Shown piece after piece: positions 23,031-34,796 of a DNA stretch of 64,000 bases. The position numbers and the translations under genes were made by a program. This DNA comes from Icerya purchasi (Eukaryota; Arthropoda; Insecta; Hemiptera; Monophlebidae). Every line of letters begins with the position of its first letter. The stretch's first letter is position 1. Where the stretch lies: positions 491,495,352 to 491,559,351 of the forward strand of contig CM077115.1 in the NCBI GenBank assembly GCA_039619475.1, given 5' to 3'. The notes under the pieces were generated by a model. The model saw only the letters and a program-made list of their open reading frames with translations. It did not search any database and was not told the origin of the DNA.

Positions 23031-25363
23031 AAAAAAATTTAGTTATATTTTCGGCTGAAAGATGAAAAAAAATTAATTAAATACATATTATTTATTATAA
23101 TACTGTTGATAAATAACAAAAAAAAAAAAAAATCAATATTTGTAAACGGAATTTGTAAACTTTACACCGCCCTCTTCTACGAAAAAAAAAAAGAAAAAAA
23201 ATCTAATTAAATCTCTTCCGATTTTGTCTTCTTTTCCCCTTGTGATCCAGCACTTTCTTAGTGAATTTGTTTTCGCTTATGCTTATAAGTTTTTTCAAGC
23301 AGTATTCGCGATTCTATGAAAATGTGGTTCATGTAGTTCCCCTTCGCTGAACAATCGGGCAGCGGAGATTTTATAAAATTTCGCCTCATCTAGATACTTT
23401 TTGCTTTTAAAATTTTCGCTATAACCTGAGATCTTTTTCTCTCTGTATAATTTATTTAAGGTTTTTTGTTTTATTTTTTTTTTTTCGTTTAAATTCTTGC
23501 CCAATTTTACTCCGTTCGAAAGCGCGCCTGTAAATTTATCGGAGAAGCCCTTGTTTTCTTTTTTTCAGTGAGAAAAATATAAAACCGTGATTTGAAAGTA
23601 CAAAAACGACATTATATTAAATTTTTCCTTTTTTTTTTTGCTTTTTTTTATTTATTATTAATTTTTTTTTTTCTTTATTCTACTTTTTTTATACTAATTA
23701 AGAAAACTTTAATATCTTTAACGGCTATTTTTAAACTTTGCCTTTTTTGTGCGGTATGGCGAAAAAGTATCGCGTAATTCGAATTTTTTCGAGACTGATT
23801 TTCTCACATTTTTACACGAAGAATCCTTTTTCATCGTTAATTTCGTAATTATCGGTGAGACGGTATTAGAGGGGAATTTCGGACGGACTCTGTTTTTCAC
23901 ATTGTTAGAACTTACACCGTTGGCAACGCCGCACTGAAAATAGCTTTTAAACGTCGGCGCATCGTTCATTTTTATTTCACGGGAAGGCTACCGCCGTAGA
24001 AGGAGAAAAATGAAGAAGCGAGAAAGCGAAAATAAGTAAATAAGCGAACAAAGAAAATGACAAAAAAAAAAAAGAACAACAAACAAATAAGAAGAACAGG
24101 TCAGACAGCTCTAGAATTTCCTTTCACAGTTGATTTATCCGAATTTCAATTGCTTCGCCTGCGCCGACTTTATAATTCAATCATAAACACATTTTCCACC
24201 TCACTTTCTCAGACCAGCAGCTACCTAGAGAACGTACTTATTTTCCGGTTTCTTTTCGATTCTGTCCTCGGCCAGAGAGAGGTGTCTTCGAGACAACGAC
24301 GCTATTAAACTAATTTATATTCATTTATGTTAATGCGGCAATATTTCCCGAAATATTCACGTTTCGCCGAAGTAGGCCCTTTTAACTTTTGCCGCTGAAA
24401 ATCCGTACGCAATGTCTGCGCGGACGCACGTGACTGTGTGTGCGCGTGTACCTTTGCAGCAGACAACACACTATCGATTTACATGTAAGAACGAAAGGCG
24501 AAAAAAAAAGAAAACCCGGGAAGGCAAAAACCGCGTCGAGCCAACGACACAAGAATCGCGGGTGAGGCACATTTACGCGACTAAGGAGTTCGATCGCAAT
24601 TAAATTATGAAGCGACGTGGTGCGACCATCGCGTGGGCAGAATACAGAGTTGGAAACGTAGCTCGAATTATAATTCCCGCTAAAAACGCGGAATAATCGA
24701 GGATAGCGGTCGATGTTACCGGTCGATTATATATTTATGCTATCTCTTTGGTCATCGTATCCATCAGGGTGCCATTTTGTTTTATTATCCTCATTGTCGC
24801 ACATTGTAAATTATTAAACGACTATGGTTCGCTTTCGTTCGTGTTTCCCGTTCCCTCGCTTTCCCGATTTATCGTCGCACCCGTCAGTTTCCAATTACCA
24901 TCATCGCGATGCTCCGATAACTGTCTCTTGATTACGACCAACCCCGCTCCCGTTGCATAATCATCCAATAACAACCAGCAAGTGCTTTACAGTTGATTTT
25001 TATTATTTCGCTTTCCGTTAAGATTATTAACTTCGCGGTCGAGACAGACATCTTCAACTAGATTTCTAATAATAGCTTGTTCAAAATTAAAAAGACATAT
25101 TATATAGGTATTAATGATGCACGCCCGCAAAAGCCTAGTAAGGAAGGTTAACCCCGATATTGAATAAAAACAGATTCACTTTTCTTCCAGTTGGACCATT
25201 TGGTTATTATCCAGTTAATAGATTTACAAAAAACCAAACAGCAGTTTAACCGAAAAAATCGATGAATTACGGATTTCGAAATAGAGAAGCATAAAGCTCT
25301 GAAAGAGATACGTGAAGTGGAAAAAGAATTTGCCTCCGAATGTAGCTGCGAACTCACAGGATC
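23031..25363. other. Unassigned DNA
   Basis: No recognisable gene. The segment 24390-24960 is richer in CG than its surroundings, and overlapping frames are open there on both strands (24382-24603), but neither frame shows a known domain. Short A or T runs are scattered through 23100-23700. Confidence 0.5.
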
Positions 25364-27277
25364 TTTTAGAGCAGGAATTCCCAACCAGGGGGTCATAGAG
25401 AGATGTCAGGGCGGCGCAGTACGTTTGCATTTTCGATAGCAAAAATTAATTTAACGCGTAAATTAAACATTGGACGGGGGCGTTCGATAAATAATGTGAC
25501 ATGCCTTCGAAAAGGACCTTTCAGGCATCTAAAAATTATTTAAAAAAATACCAAAGAAATTAGAAATAAAATATTTCATTTTTCGACATAATTTCCAGAG
25601 AAGCAACTCCCCTTCAGCTGTCAAAAATTGGATAACTAATCATCGTGCCCATCATCAGTCGTATCTAAATCAAGAACGCAAACTTTCAGCGGCCGATGTG
25701 TAGAGGTATTTTACTGTTATAGACGAAAAATGGCAGCGAAAAAGAGAAAGTTTTCAGAAGACTATGTTTACCTTCATAGGGAAAGACGAGCTACAATTAC
25801 CGCAGTGTGTGATATGTATGAAAGTTATATAAGTAACGATAGCATGAAACCCAATCGCCTTGAAAGGCATTTGAGCCAGCAACATCCTACTCTGATTTCG
25901 AAAGAGCTTTTTTTCTTCTAAAGCAGAATTTCTGAAGCGCATGAAATCGGATAAGTCGGAAAGTTATCACACAGTGTGTGATATCGCAGCACCTCATATT
26001 TGAAAGCAAAGCAAAAGAAACCTCATCACACTATCGGTGAGGAATTAATCAAACCATGTGTCCTAAAAGCTACGCAGATAAATCTATGGAAAAAATCCGA
26101 TCAAAAATTAAGTCGATTTCTGTTTCGAATAGCACAGTCAAGCGTAGAATCGATGATATTGCAGCAGACATAAAGTCACAAATAATTAACAAAGTAAAAT
26201 TATCGCCACTTTTTTGCTATTAGTTGCGATGAATCCACCGACATCGTTAATTGCGCACAATTAATCATTTATGTTCGTTACGTCAGTGGAGATCACATTG
26301 AAGAAGAGATTTTGCACTCCCAATCTTTGACAGCAGGCATTAAATCTGAAGTTATATTTAATTCACTATCTGATTTCATCGAAAATAGATGATTTGGATC
26401 GGAATAAACTCATTGGACTTTGCACAGATGGCGCCCTTGAAATAATCTTAAGGAAATGTGTACTAATTGTTTTCTTCATTGGCAAGCTTTCGCTTACCAC
26501 AGAGCTATAAATTCTTCGGTTCATATCAAAGCTTCAACTTTGGAATCAAAAGGTATCTGCCGAAAATGTAATAATATCTTTTTCTAGACTATTCGAAGCA
26601 ATTAAAAGTAAAAAACGGGACGAAGATTTAAAAGTTGAAATACAAATTGCAAGCGCTGGAAGATTCACCGATACTATCGAGACATTAATTCAGAGTCACC
26701 AATATGGCACATGACCAGAAACCCATTTGTTATCGATGTCTTACAATTACCGGAAGAAGTTTAGGAAGAATTTCTAGAAATGAAGGCCGATTCGACAACG
26801 AAAGATGACTTCCATCTCTCTTGACATTGGAGAAATTTTAGATCAAACGATTCCTTGTTAATTCGAAAATCACCTCTCTTGCTTTAGAAATACTTTTTCC
26901 TTTTTCTTCGACTTAATTATGTGGTTTTCAGCTCTGGTTTTAATTAAAACTAAGCAACGAAATCGTCTTGCCGCTGACAGCGACCTGACGATAGCTCTGG
27001 CAAAAACTGAACCTAAAATCAACCAACTGGTGCAGAGCATGCAAGCTCAAGTATCTCATTAGTACTCTAATTGTGTAATAAATTATTTCGATAAAAATCG
27101 TTTTTTGAAATTTGGTTAAAATTTATTTTACTACGACTTGCAATTAAAATAAGTAAGTATCGTTAAACCAATGTGCGTTTTTTTTTTAATGAAAAAATTA
27201 AGGGAAGCATGAAAATGCTATATATAATGGCGGGTGGGCGGTCGACGAAGAAAAGGTAGGGAAACTAACTTTTAGAG
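25364..27277 (+). mobile_element. Complete but dead hAT transposon with 8-bp target duplication
   Basis: The element spans 25372-27269 (1898 bp), flanked by perfect TTTTAGAG copies (25364-25371 and 27270-27277); a preceding C also matches on both sides. The left end, CAGGAATTCCCAACCAGGGG, resembles the classic hAT end of ZBED/SCAND3-type elements. The right end read inward, GTTAGTTTCCCTACC, is its diverged inverted partner. A decayed transposase (25730-27062) fills the interior on the plus strand. An 8-bp duplication and short imperfect TIRs are diagnostic of hAT. Accumulated stops and frameshifts show it is inactive. Confidence 0.88.
25730..27062 (+). pseudogene. hAT transposase (ZBED5/SCAND3-like), decayed
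   Basis: The frame opens with ATG and MAAKKRKFSEDYV. A BED-type zinc finger follows in two frames: PQCVICMKVI, then SNDSMKPNRLERHLSQQHP, supplying the C-x2-C and H-x4-H ligands with a frameshift between. Further on come SYADKSMEKIRSKIKSISV.NSTVKRRIDDIA, then ISCDESTDIVNCAQLIIYVR with the first acidic catalytic region (DEST). LIGLCTDGA follows, then NPFVIDVLQLPEEV.EEFLEMKADS. The C-terminus is LPLTA...DLTIALAKTEPKINQLVQSMQAQVSH with a natural stop. Related proteins run about 550-650 residues and the coding span here is comparable. At least six frameshifts or stops are present. Domesticated ZBED genes exist, but this copy is plainly dead. Confidence 0.85.
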
Positions 27278-27374
27278 CGATATCCAAATTACAAAGGGCA
27301 AAAAATCGCGAAAAACTATTAGCGGACCGAAGGAAAATACCATACATATAAGAGGTTTAAATAGAAAACTCATC

Positions 27375-27575
27375 TATACGCCGAACTCTTGGCATTGGAT
27401 CTTCCTACCCTTTTCAATGCTTCCTTTATCCTTTCTTTCCCATCTCCAGCCATTCACCTTCTTTCCTTTATACTCTCTATCTCCGATCGCCTCAGAACCT
27501 GAGTAGGTGATCTAAGTCCATGTAGTTGGGTCAGTGTTTACACCGTGCCGATTAAAGAAAAAATAGCAAAAGAAG
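27375..27575 (+). mobile_element. Probable family A 3' UTR fragment
   Basis: A pyrimidine-rich stretch leads into GTTGGGTCAGTGTTTACACC, then GTGCCGATTAAAGAAAAAA. A similar ending occurs at 55533-55580 (TTGGGTCAGTGTTTATTACT) and, on the minus strand, at about 47975 (GTTGGGTCAATGCCGCTGG). Both of those are next to or within family A-like sequence. No coding part remains. Confidence 0.4.
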
Positions 27576-28472
27576 GAAAATTAATATTTATTATATCGGT
27601 AAAGAAAAATAAACAACTCTAGAACCCTGCGCGTCACCCAACAGGCATAATAGCCGTATTGTATGCTGCTGTATTTCGTGCCGAAAAAGTAAAAAAGCGA
27701 TCATCCGGAATTTTTTTTTTTTTTTATTTATTTTATTCGTCGCATGACAAACGAAGATCATTTAAATTCTGACCGAGCTGGAAATTAAAAACCAAAGCAA
27801 CAGAGAAAGTATCGAAAATAGCGGTAACAGCAGAAACATTTTCGAGAGTATTAAAAGAATCGCGCAATGCACACTGTATATTCAGAGGACTACCGAATGA
27901 ACAGATTTAGAAATGCCATAATCGGTTGTCGTGTAAAAATGATAGAAGCAGAATAAAATCGCTTGAGCGAGATGTGGAAAGTATTAAGGTCGAGGAGTTA
28001 AGAAACAAAGGTAAGATAGAGTGTTGTTATTCAGTGAAAAATCATCGAAATGTTTTGCTGCAGTTGGCCCGGGACTAATTCCGTTGAGCCCAACTGTACG
28101 GACTATCGCACTTTCTTTCCCATTAGAACTGCTAGAAGAAATGAATTTAAACACGGTAGTGATGGCAGAGTTTTGGGAAGGGTGGTCAAGAGAAATGTTC
28201 GGAAAACTTAGCATCGGAGATAAATTCTAAAAAAAGGACATAGCGACCTTGCGAAGAAACCTGTGAGAATGGGAAGCGTGAAGCTTTTCATAGCCTTTCG
28301 ATAAATTTCATTATTACCATAACGTGGCGGGTTGAAATTCATCATAATTAATTGCAACATTAATCACATAAAATTTTCTAAATAAGTTTTAGAAAATTAG
28401 AAAAGAAAAAAGAAAAATTGTTTGTTGGTAAATGAGCGAAATTAATAAATACGGCAAATAGCGATCATCGTG

Positions 28473-28515
<43 letters not shown>

Positions 28516-30437
28516 AAGATTATAGGAAGTAAGTATTAACTTAGCTCAGAAGGATTTCGAATATATAATGTTTACAACTATGTCAATTCGGCACTGACAT
28601 CATGACGTGCTAGTGGACAAAATTTTCCACTACTCACAAATGAACTCTCCTTACCGTTAAGAAATAACTGCCGCCGCTCTTAAATCATCCCTATCAAAAA
28701 CATCTGATGGTTTCCACGTTCACTTTTTGCGGATGGTTCGACGATTAGAGATACACCTAGTTATTTTATAATAGTTCTTTTTATCGCATCCAAGATGTAC
28801 GCACAACGTTCATCATATGCAGTTTTAAAAAGACCGAGAGACAAGCAACATTAACAAAGTATGGAAAAATTTCAATCTACGCGCGACGCAATCATCCTCA
28901 AAAAGCAACAGGCACTTCAGACCTAGAGAGCATGCTGGCAGTGGAACATTCCAGTAAGCCAGCTTTTTCAACACACGCCATTCATGGTGTATAACCCAGG
29001 GGAAACAACTGTGTTTTTAAAAGGAGAATTTAATCAGAAAAAGAAAATCTTTTGTATACCTTTAGATAGGCGGTCGACATGAGCGCGCTGGGAAAATCTT
29101 CCGAGCATCGATAGGAAGTGTCGGGTTTGGAATCACCATTACACTTCAACGACAACCGCGAAAGGCGAGCACAAAAACCGAAAGACACAAATCGTAAGGC
29201 TAATTGCAAAATAATTAAACGCGAGATTGTGCCTCCTGTTACAGATTCCGCTTAAAGCTGATACACTTGAAAAACGATTTCCGCCAGTTTCTTTCTCCAT
29301 GTCAGTTTGTTTATAAAGTTGTCGACAAATTACCAGGAGGGAAAACGGCAACTTGGAAAAAGTTCGGTAAACTTCTTCAATGACCGTTCACCAACAGCGG
29401 GATGTGAATGTGCAGAGTGAGTCGTCAAGTTTTTGTCGTCCTGTCATAAAACTTTTTGTTACCTTTCTGCTTTTCCAGCCTTTCGCGTCACAAATTGCGC
29501 CGAACGCCCCCCCCCACACACGTTACCGCTTCAGCGAGTTCAGAAGAACGACCGATGAGATTCGAATCGGGAAGTCATTTTCGCTTTCGGAAGGTGCTCG
29601 CGGTCGTTCTAAAAATAAAGGCAATAACTTTACTTCGTAGAGCAACAAATAGGAAATTCATCTTCGCAACATCTCTGCACACTACGGAAATGTTGCGCAG
29701 GTAGTAGTGATGTACTTTATTTGCGATCGGTGTCGTTCTTTTCCAGAATCAGTACAAAAATTTCCAAGTTTTACCCCGGGATGATGTTTTTATTTTTTTT
29801 TTTCTTTTTAAACGGCATTAGTGTTTAAACTCCGATTAGAAGTGTATATCAGATATTTTTAACAAACCGCTAATTGCGTTAGAACACCTGGTCAAAGCGT
29901 GTAGCATTCTTAAAAATCTGTTCACTTACTGTAATAGAAAAATTCGGCATAATTCGGCGCGAACCGCAAATGTACCTTTATTTAAATGTCGAAGTGAAAA
30001 TTGTTCCCTTTTTTTTTTTTCCCCCCTTTATTATCATTATTTTGCCATAATTTACAGACCACAAATTCACCAATGAAATTTCCCGGCGGAAAATGATCGT
30101 TCTCCGGTCATGAAGTCGTTGAGGAAAATTTTAATAGGTGTCTTTAATTTTCCAGCTGTTTCACTATCTCTTTGTGTCATTAGTTGAGATTTTTTAGATG
30201 CCAGGAAACACCGTAATATTCGGACACAGTACTGATGATAAATAATATCTGACACGCATTTTTATATCGAATTCCCATAAACGATAGAGCGTCTATCATC
30301 CTTTTTTCATTTGTTTCTCGAACATACCTTTTTTTTAACATTAGTACCATTGCAAGAAACTAGGAAAATATATATTTTTCGAGTGACGAAGTAGTCTGGA
30401 AAAGAGTTTGTTTACACCAGAGGCAACCGTTTGCCAA
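27576..30437. other. Unassigned DNA
   Basis: No recognisable gene. A T run at about 27711-27724 could be the poly(A) end of a minus-strand retro-insertion. The minus strand 27740-28215 contains protein-like stretches such as TLENVSAVTAIFDTFSVALV, with stops between, but I cannot name a family. A TA tract lies at 28478-28513. The frames at 29139-29704 have no domain. Confidence 0.45.
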
Positions 30438-30445
30438 ATTGAAAC

Positions 30446-30500
30446 GGTAACTTCCCATTTTGCCTAATTCCCATTCTGCCTAATTCCCATTTTGCCTAAA
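30446..30500 (+). repeat. Left TIR with three CCCATTTTGCCTAA units
   Basis: Three units of 16-17 bases: TTCCCATTTTGCCTAA, TTCCCATTCTGCCTAA and TTCCCATTTTGCCTAA. They are the inverted partner of 33572-33628. Confidence 0.85.
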
Positions 30501-31064
30501 TTTAAGATTTCGCTTACTCAGCGAATAAAAAAAACATCAGACATACGTACGAATGATTTCGTGTTGGCAAAAATGCGTCATCATTGTCGATTTTTTTTTT
30601 TTGCTATCTGATTCTCCGCTGTTAAAGTTTTTTTTTTCTTTCCGAAAAACAACAAAAACGTTTATACGAAAACCAGAAGTGAAAAAATACCGCTAAAAAT
30701 GTTTAATGTAAATATATACGAAACACCGACTCCGATAACGATGATTTGCGAGTTATTCCATTCCAAGTCCAGTGCTGTATAAATCCTACCCGCCTTATTA
30801 GTCAGTATATTAGAAGCCTTATTGCGGTCTAGTGTGACATAAACATTAAAGTTTGGAATTCCAGCGAAAAAGAAAGAAAAGCACTTTAGATAAAGAGTTC
30901 TAAGCGGACAAACGCTTTATTACAAATTGAAAAAATAAAACAAATAAACGGAGAATAATTTTTTTACTTTTTCTCAATTTTTTTGGGCTTAGGAAAAGAA
31001 GCAAAAAGTGTATTTAAAAAGTTAATAACCGAAAAGTAAAGTTAATACGGATTTATTAAGCACA

Positions 31065-31188
31065 AATAAGTTTTATTAAAAATTTATAAAAACGTATATT
31101 ACAGAAAATTATATTTTAAAGAATTAAAAAGAGCCGACATGTTTAGGAGTTGCATACTCCATAATCATGGCAAAATAAGTTTTATTAA
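31065..31188 (-). mobile_element. 94-bp insert with 15-bp target duplication and hammerhead-like motif
   Basis: The insert spans 31080-31173 and is flanked by perfect AATAAGTTTTATTAA copies (31065-31079 and 31174-31188). In minus orientation it is the same repeat as 15235-15347. A long, perfect target duplication around so short a body fits a severely truncated retroelement or a tiny mobilised RNA. It lies inside the DNA element at 30446-33628 and is therefore younger than it. Confidence 0.75.
31133..31171 (-). ncRNA. Hammerhead-ribozyme-like motif, copy 2
   Basis: Read on the minus strand: GCC, ATGATTA, T, GGAGT-ATGCA-ACTCC (stem II), TAAAC, AT, GTC, GGC. It matches copy 1 except for the stem II loop and a change of the conserved GAAA to TAAA, which should abolish activity. 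It shares with copy 1 the A at core position 3 and U at position 8. Confidence 0.42.
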
Positions 31189-31759
31189 TCTAATAGTATA
31201 CTTTAAATTATTTATAAGTTAATGAACTTATCTTTAACTTTTAATTTTTATTGTTCTTTTTTTTTTGTTTTTATTAAAACTGAAAGAACTGTTGCTTTAA
31301 GTTCACTTATAACAATTTTTATAAAAAAAAACCAGATTACATTATTTATTACAGCGTTCATTGATATAAAAGGAACTTATGGTAATGTAAACGTAAATTA
31401 AGGTTGAAAACATCGGAAGGAAATGATGATTTGGTAACATTTAAAAGGAACTAAGTAAAACTAGCATAGTATTAAAAGTAGTGAATATAATTAAAAATAA
31501 ATCTGGAAAATATAAAAAAAATGATCACGTTTATAGCAGAAAGTATGAAATGAATAAAAATGAAGATAGAATTAAAAGCACCGTATAAAAATAGATATGT
31601 ATATTTTAAATGTTCTCATAAATCCATGTCTGGAGTGGTATATATATATTATATGATAATCTTTAGAAATAGATTTTTAGTTGTAGAAAATTAAGAAACA
31701 TGTAAAAAAGCTCAGCCTAAAAGGTTCCATATTTGTTTTCGCTTTACTTTTGTTTGGTT

Positions 31760-32615
31760 TCAGTTACATTTTAGCCAAGAAAAGGTCAGTTAAAATGCTC
31801 ACGATGATTTTTTCGAACAAACATACTACAACCTTCTGTTCAATTTTATTTATTTCGTCTTCTCGTAATTCTCGTAAATACTTAATATCTGACTTTAAAA
31901 GTGTTCTCTTAGCTATCTGCTCCCTTCTCTTTCCTACTTATGTGATATTCCTTCAGTATCCAAACTCGATCTATTATTTGTGATCTCCTTTCTACATATA
32001 CTATCTAAATCAATTTTATGTGGGTGCTTAGTCATATCGACATTGCTGGAAACAAATCAGTCGATTCTTTAGCTCAAATCGCAGCCATAATGCAGTCCTT
32101 TTACTGAAAAGTTTTCAGCTCTTTCTGATGGCTATCATTCAACTTCCTCTAATCCCGCTTCACTGTACTTATCTATTCAGCCTTCGCACCCAATCGTTCT
32201 AGGTTTTATTATTTTCTATTTCTTCGTCACTCAGTGATTTCTGCTATTTGTAATCTATGTACAGGACACTCTTTATTGCCTTCCGCTCTTCATAGATTAT
32301 CTCCAGCTATATCTTCTGACTACCTGCTACACTCTTATAACTGTGATTTAGCATGAGACCTCAATCATTTCGTATTTGAATGTTTTTCCTTTTTACCTGA
32401 ATGTTTATATTTTTACTCCGAACTTTTGAAATAAAGAATCACCACCTTGTACAATTACTTTCGTTTTTCTTGTTTGCAGTCCTCCTTGTCTTGCTTCCTT
32501 TATTTCTCTAGTGCCCAATCGAATTTGATTCTAATAATTCTCTTCTTCCTTTGCTGGATGGACGCCATTTTTTGGTAAAGCAAAAAAAAAAGAAAAGAAA
32601 AGAAAAAAAACATTT
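31760..32615 (+). mobile_element. Non-LTR retrotransposon fragment, family A (RNase H to 3' end)
   Basis: Translation with frame changes shows RNase H motifs of family A: YLISDFKSVLLAICSLLFP (compare FVIGSDSKSVLLAIS at about 11.7 kb) and HIDIAGNKSVDSLAQIAA, corresponding to the last catalytic block. Next come CTGHSLLPSALHRLSP and the C-terminal Cys/His block LNHFVFECFSFLPE. It ends in an A-rich tail at about 32580-32612. Many stops are present. It sits inside the DNA transposon 30446-33628, so it inserted after that element. Confidence 0.65.
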
Positions 32616-33571
32616 CATTTTGTTATTTACAATGTCTTAATTCAACAAATTGCCGATAGTTAACACTAAAAAATTTAAAAAAAAAGAGAGTATAAAAAGA
32701 CGCTATTGCATATAATTAAGCAAATATTTTACAATGTACTTTTGACGTATAAAACAAAAATTTATAGCAAATGAAAAGAGAAATAATTTTTCTAACGAAT
32801 GACAGTTTTCTTATTTTTTGTTGCCGAAATCTAATTGAATACACTCTCATTTCATTTGAAACGTAATTTTCAATAAATATTTCAAGTAATAAATATCAGG
32901 TATATATTTACTCGCTCGATTTGTTTTTATAAATGATACATCCATTATTATACTAGATTGATTGTGAGTCAGAATTTCTGTTTTTTATACACAAGTGACA
33001 GCTTATAATATTCGAGATAGAATTACCGTTTTCTTCAGTACGGTAATATATGTACATAAGACTCGAACCACAACAGATCGCGGCTTCATGGTGTAAAGCA
33101 ATCAGTATGTGGTGATTTGCCGCATGTTAAAAAAGGAATAATGTGATTGTAAAGAAGCGGTGTAGTTATTTTTGCGAGAAATAAATTTGCTTTAATTTTT
33201 TTCATTCGCGTGCTAACAAGCGATGCTTAATTTTAATCGGTGTACAGGTCTATTTATTTACGATGAAATTCAAAGTAGATATCGCGATTATAATTTACCG
33301 GAGAAATAATAAAATAACCGAACATTTACTGTATACTAATTTGTCCGTACGCATTTTTATTACTGTCACCATCACAAGCAATGATAGTTCAATACCGCGA
33401 GTCGTAAAATCGCATATATGCACTTTTCAACTATGCTATTTGTCAATCTCTTTCGTTTCTCTAGCCGCATTTTTATCTTTTTTTCTGCCTTCCAAACGTG
33501 TCCATGTTGCCAAGTTGATTTTTTCAAATTATTATTATTATTATTATTTTTTTTTTTTCTGTGCCGTTTCA

Positions 33572-33628
33572 TTTTTAGGCAAAATGGGAATTAGGCAAAA
33601 TGGAAATTAGGCAAAATGGGACCAAACC
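33572..33628 (-). repeat. Right TIR with three units
   Basis: On the plus strand: TTAGGCAAAATGGGAA, TTAGGCAAAATGGAAA and TTAGGCAAAATGGGAC, then CAAACC. Read inward this mirrors the left TIR unit by unit. Confidence 0.85.
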
Positions 33629-33636
33629 ATTGAAAC

Positions 33637-34796
33637 GACGGGATTTTTGGAACTTTAAGTAAAGACGGAAATTAACGTTTTCTCGATTCTCTATATAAGC
33701 TCTGTAAGAGTTTCAGAATATAATTAATTTTCGACGACACATTTCGATTCTTAACGAAGTAATGGCGCGGTGCAAAAACTAAAAGTTTTTTTTATAAAGT
33801 CGAATGACGGCGTCGTAAGATCGGTTATTTTTTGTTTGTTTTTTTCTTTTTTTTTGGTACTACTTTCGGAGTGTATGTAAATTTCAATTAATCGATTTCC
33901 CGGATTTGCCGAAATTAGAATAATTCTTTAAAGAAAAATATAATTGGAAAATAACACAGATCTATAATCTTTGGTTAAATATATATTTTTTTTTTTTTTT
34001 TTTAAAATAATGAAAAATATGTATTTATAATTTTTTACATACAAAAATTTTCGTCAAGTTAAAACGCTTGTCGACGAATTATCCTAAATGTATATTTTAC
34101 AATCTTAAATTAACTTATACATATACATGATCGTGTAATATTTACTTAATCTATCTATTTTACTTATCAATAATTACTAATCTATTTCTATTTTCTATAT
34201 TCAGTTTTTTTTTGTTTTTTTTTTCCTAGCTTTTTTGTTGCGCTTTGTTTTTTTATTTTATGTTTATTATTTTTTTTATATTTTCTTCTTCCTGAAGCCA
34301 TTCCTTTATTTTCCTTTTTCTTTCCCCTATTTTTTCCTTCTCTATTATTTCTTCGGGTATTTTATTCAACATCTGAGTTATAATATATTTATCCTTTTAC
34401 TCCCCCATCTTTGTTCTTGCTAACGGCAAATACACCATCTATCTTATCCTCGGATTAACTTAATGATTCCTTAATTTCCGTTTAATTCTCTATCTTAGTC
34501 CGTATCACTTGTTTTCGTTTTCGCTATCCGGTGCACGTAGCTTCTCGTGATTTTGTACAACTGCCCACCCGTTGCCTCTCCTAAAACATTTCCTTCTATT
34601 ATTATGAGTTATCTCGCACCGATATTTCAAGTATTCGCCTATTGTTTCTTATCACTTGAACACTGTCCGTATCTAATGCTGTGCCGGAACTTTTGATTAA
34701 TTTCCACTTCGACGGTGGTGATATTGCCGACAAAAGTGTTAACGTGCCCGATGAACACGAAACGTACAAAACAAATAAAATAAATATGCTGTTTAC
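33637..34796. other. Probable first intron of the GABA-B receptor gene (part)
   Basis: This lies directly downstream of the exon donor on the minus strand, so it should be intronic if the exon is used. No second exon is recognisable here. The 34235-34423 plus-strand frame is almost entirely Phe, Tyr and Leu from T-rich DNA and is not a gene. Confidence 0.5.
34791..34796 (-). promoter_or_regulatory. Splice donor GTAAAC
   Basis: CAG|GTAAAC on the minus strand follows the codon for Gln in WWNDTQ, a phase-0 boundary at a point where the receptor family's next exon (starting Cys-Asn) would be expected. Confidence 0.75.

Larger units (their letters stand above)
30438..33636. mobile_element. DNA transposon with triplicated TIR motif and 8-bp target duplication
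   Basis: The element spans 30446-33628 (3183 bp) between perfect ATTGAAAC copies (30438-30445, 33629-33636). The left end reads GGTAACTTCCCATTTTGCC and the right end, read inward, GGTTTGGTCCCATTTTGCC. In each TIR the word CCCATTTTGCCTAA, or a one-base variant, occurs three times in tandem. No transposase is readable inside. The interior is AT-rich and holds two later insertions (31080-31173 and about 31760-32615), leaving about 2.2 kb of its own DNA. An 8-bp duplication fits hAT or P, and MULE or Merlin are near possibilities, but the end sequence matches none that I can name. It is probably non-autonomous. Confidence 0.72.

Noticed and set aside
24382..24603. Overlapping open frames in a CG-rich patch as host exons
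   Set aside because: Both strands are open because of low stop density. There is no domain or convincing splice structure.
33263..33610. 115-codon open frame
   Set aside because: It runs through an (ATT)n tract and into the right TIR of the DNA element, with no domain.
30443..33637. CRISPR-like array from the repeated CCCATTTTGCCTAA words
   Set aside because: Only three abutting units occur at each end, without spacers and in inverted orientation. They are transposon TIRs in a eukaryotic genome.
34235..34423. 62-codon open frame
   Set aside because: Almost wholly Phe, Tyr, Leu and Ile from T-rich DNA, with no domain.
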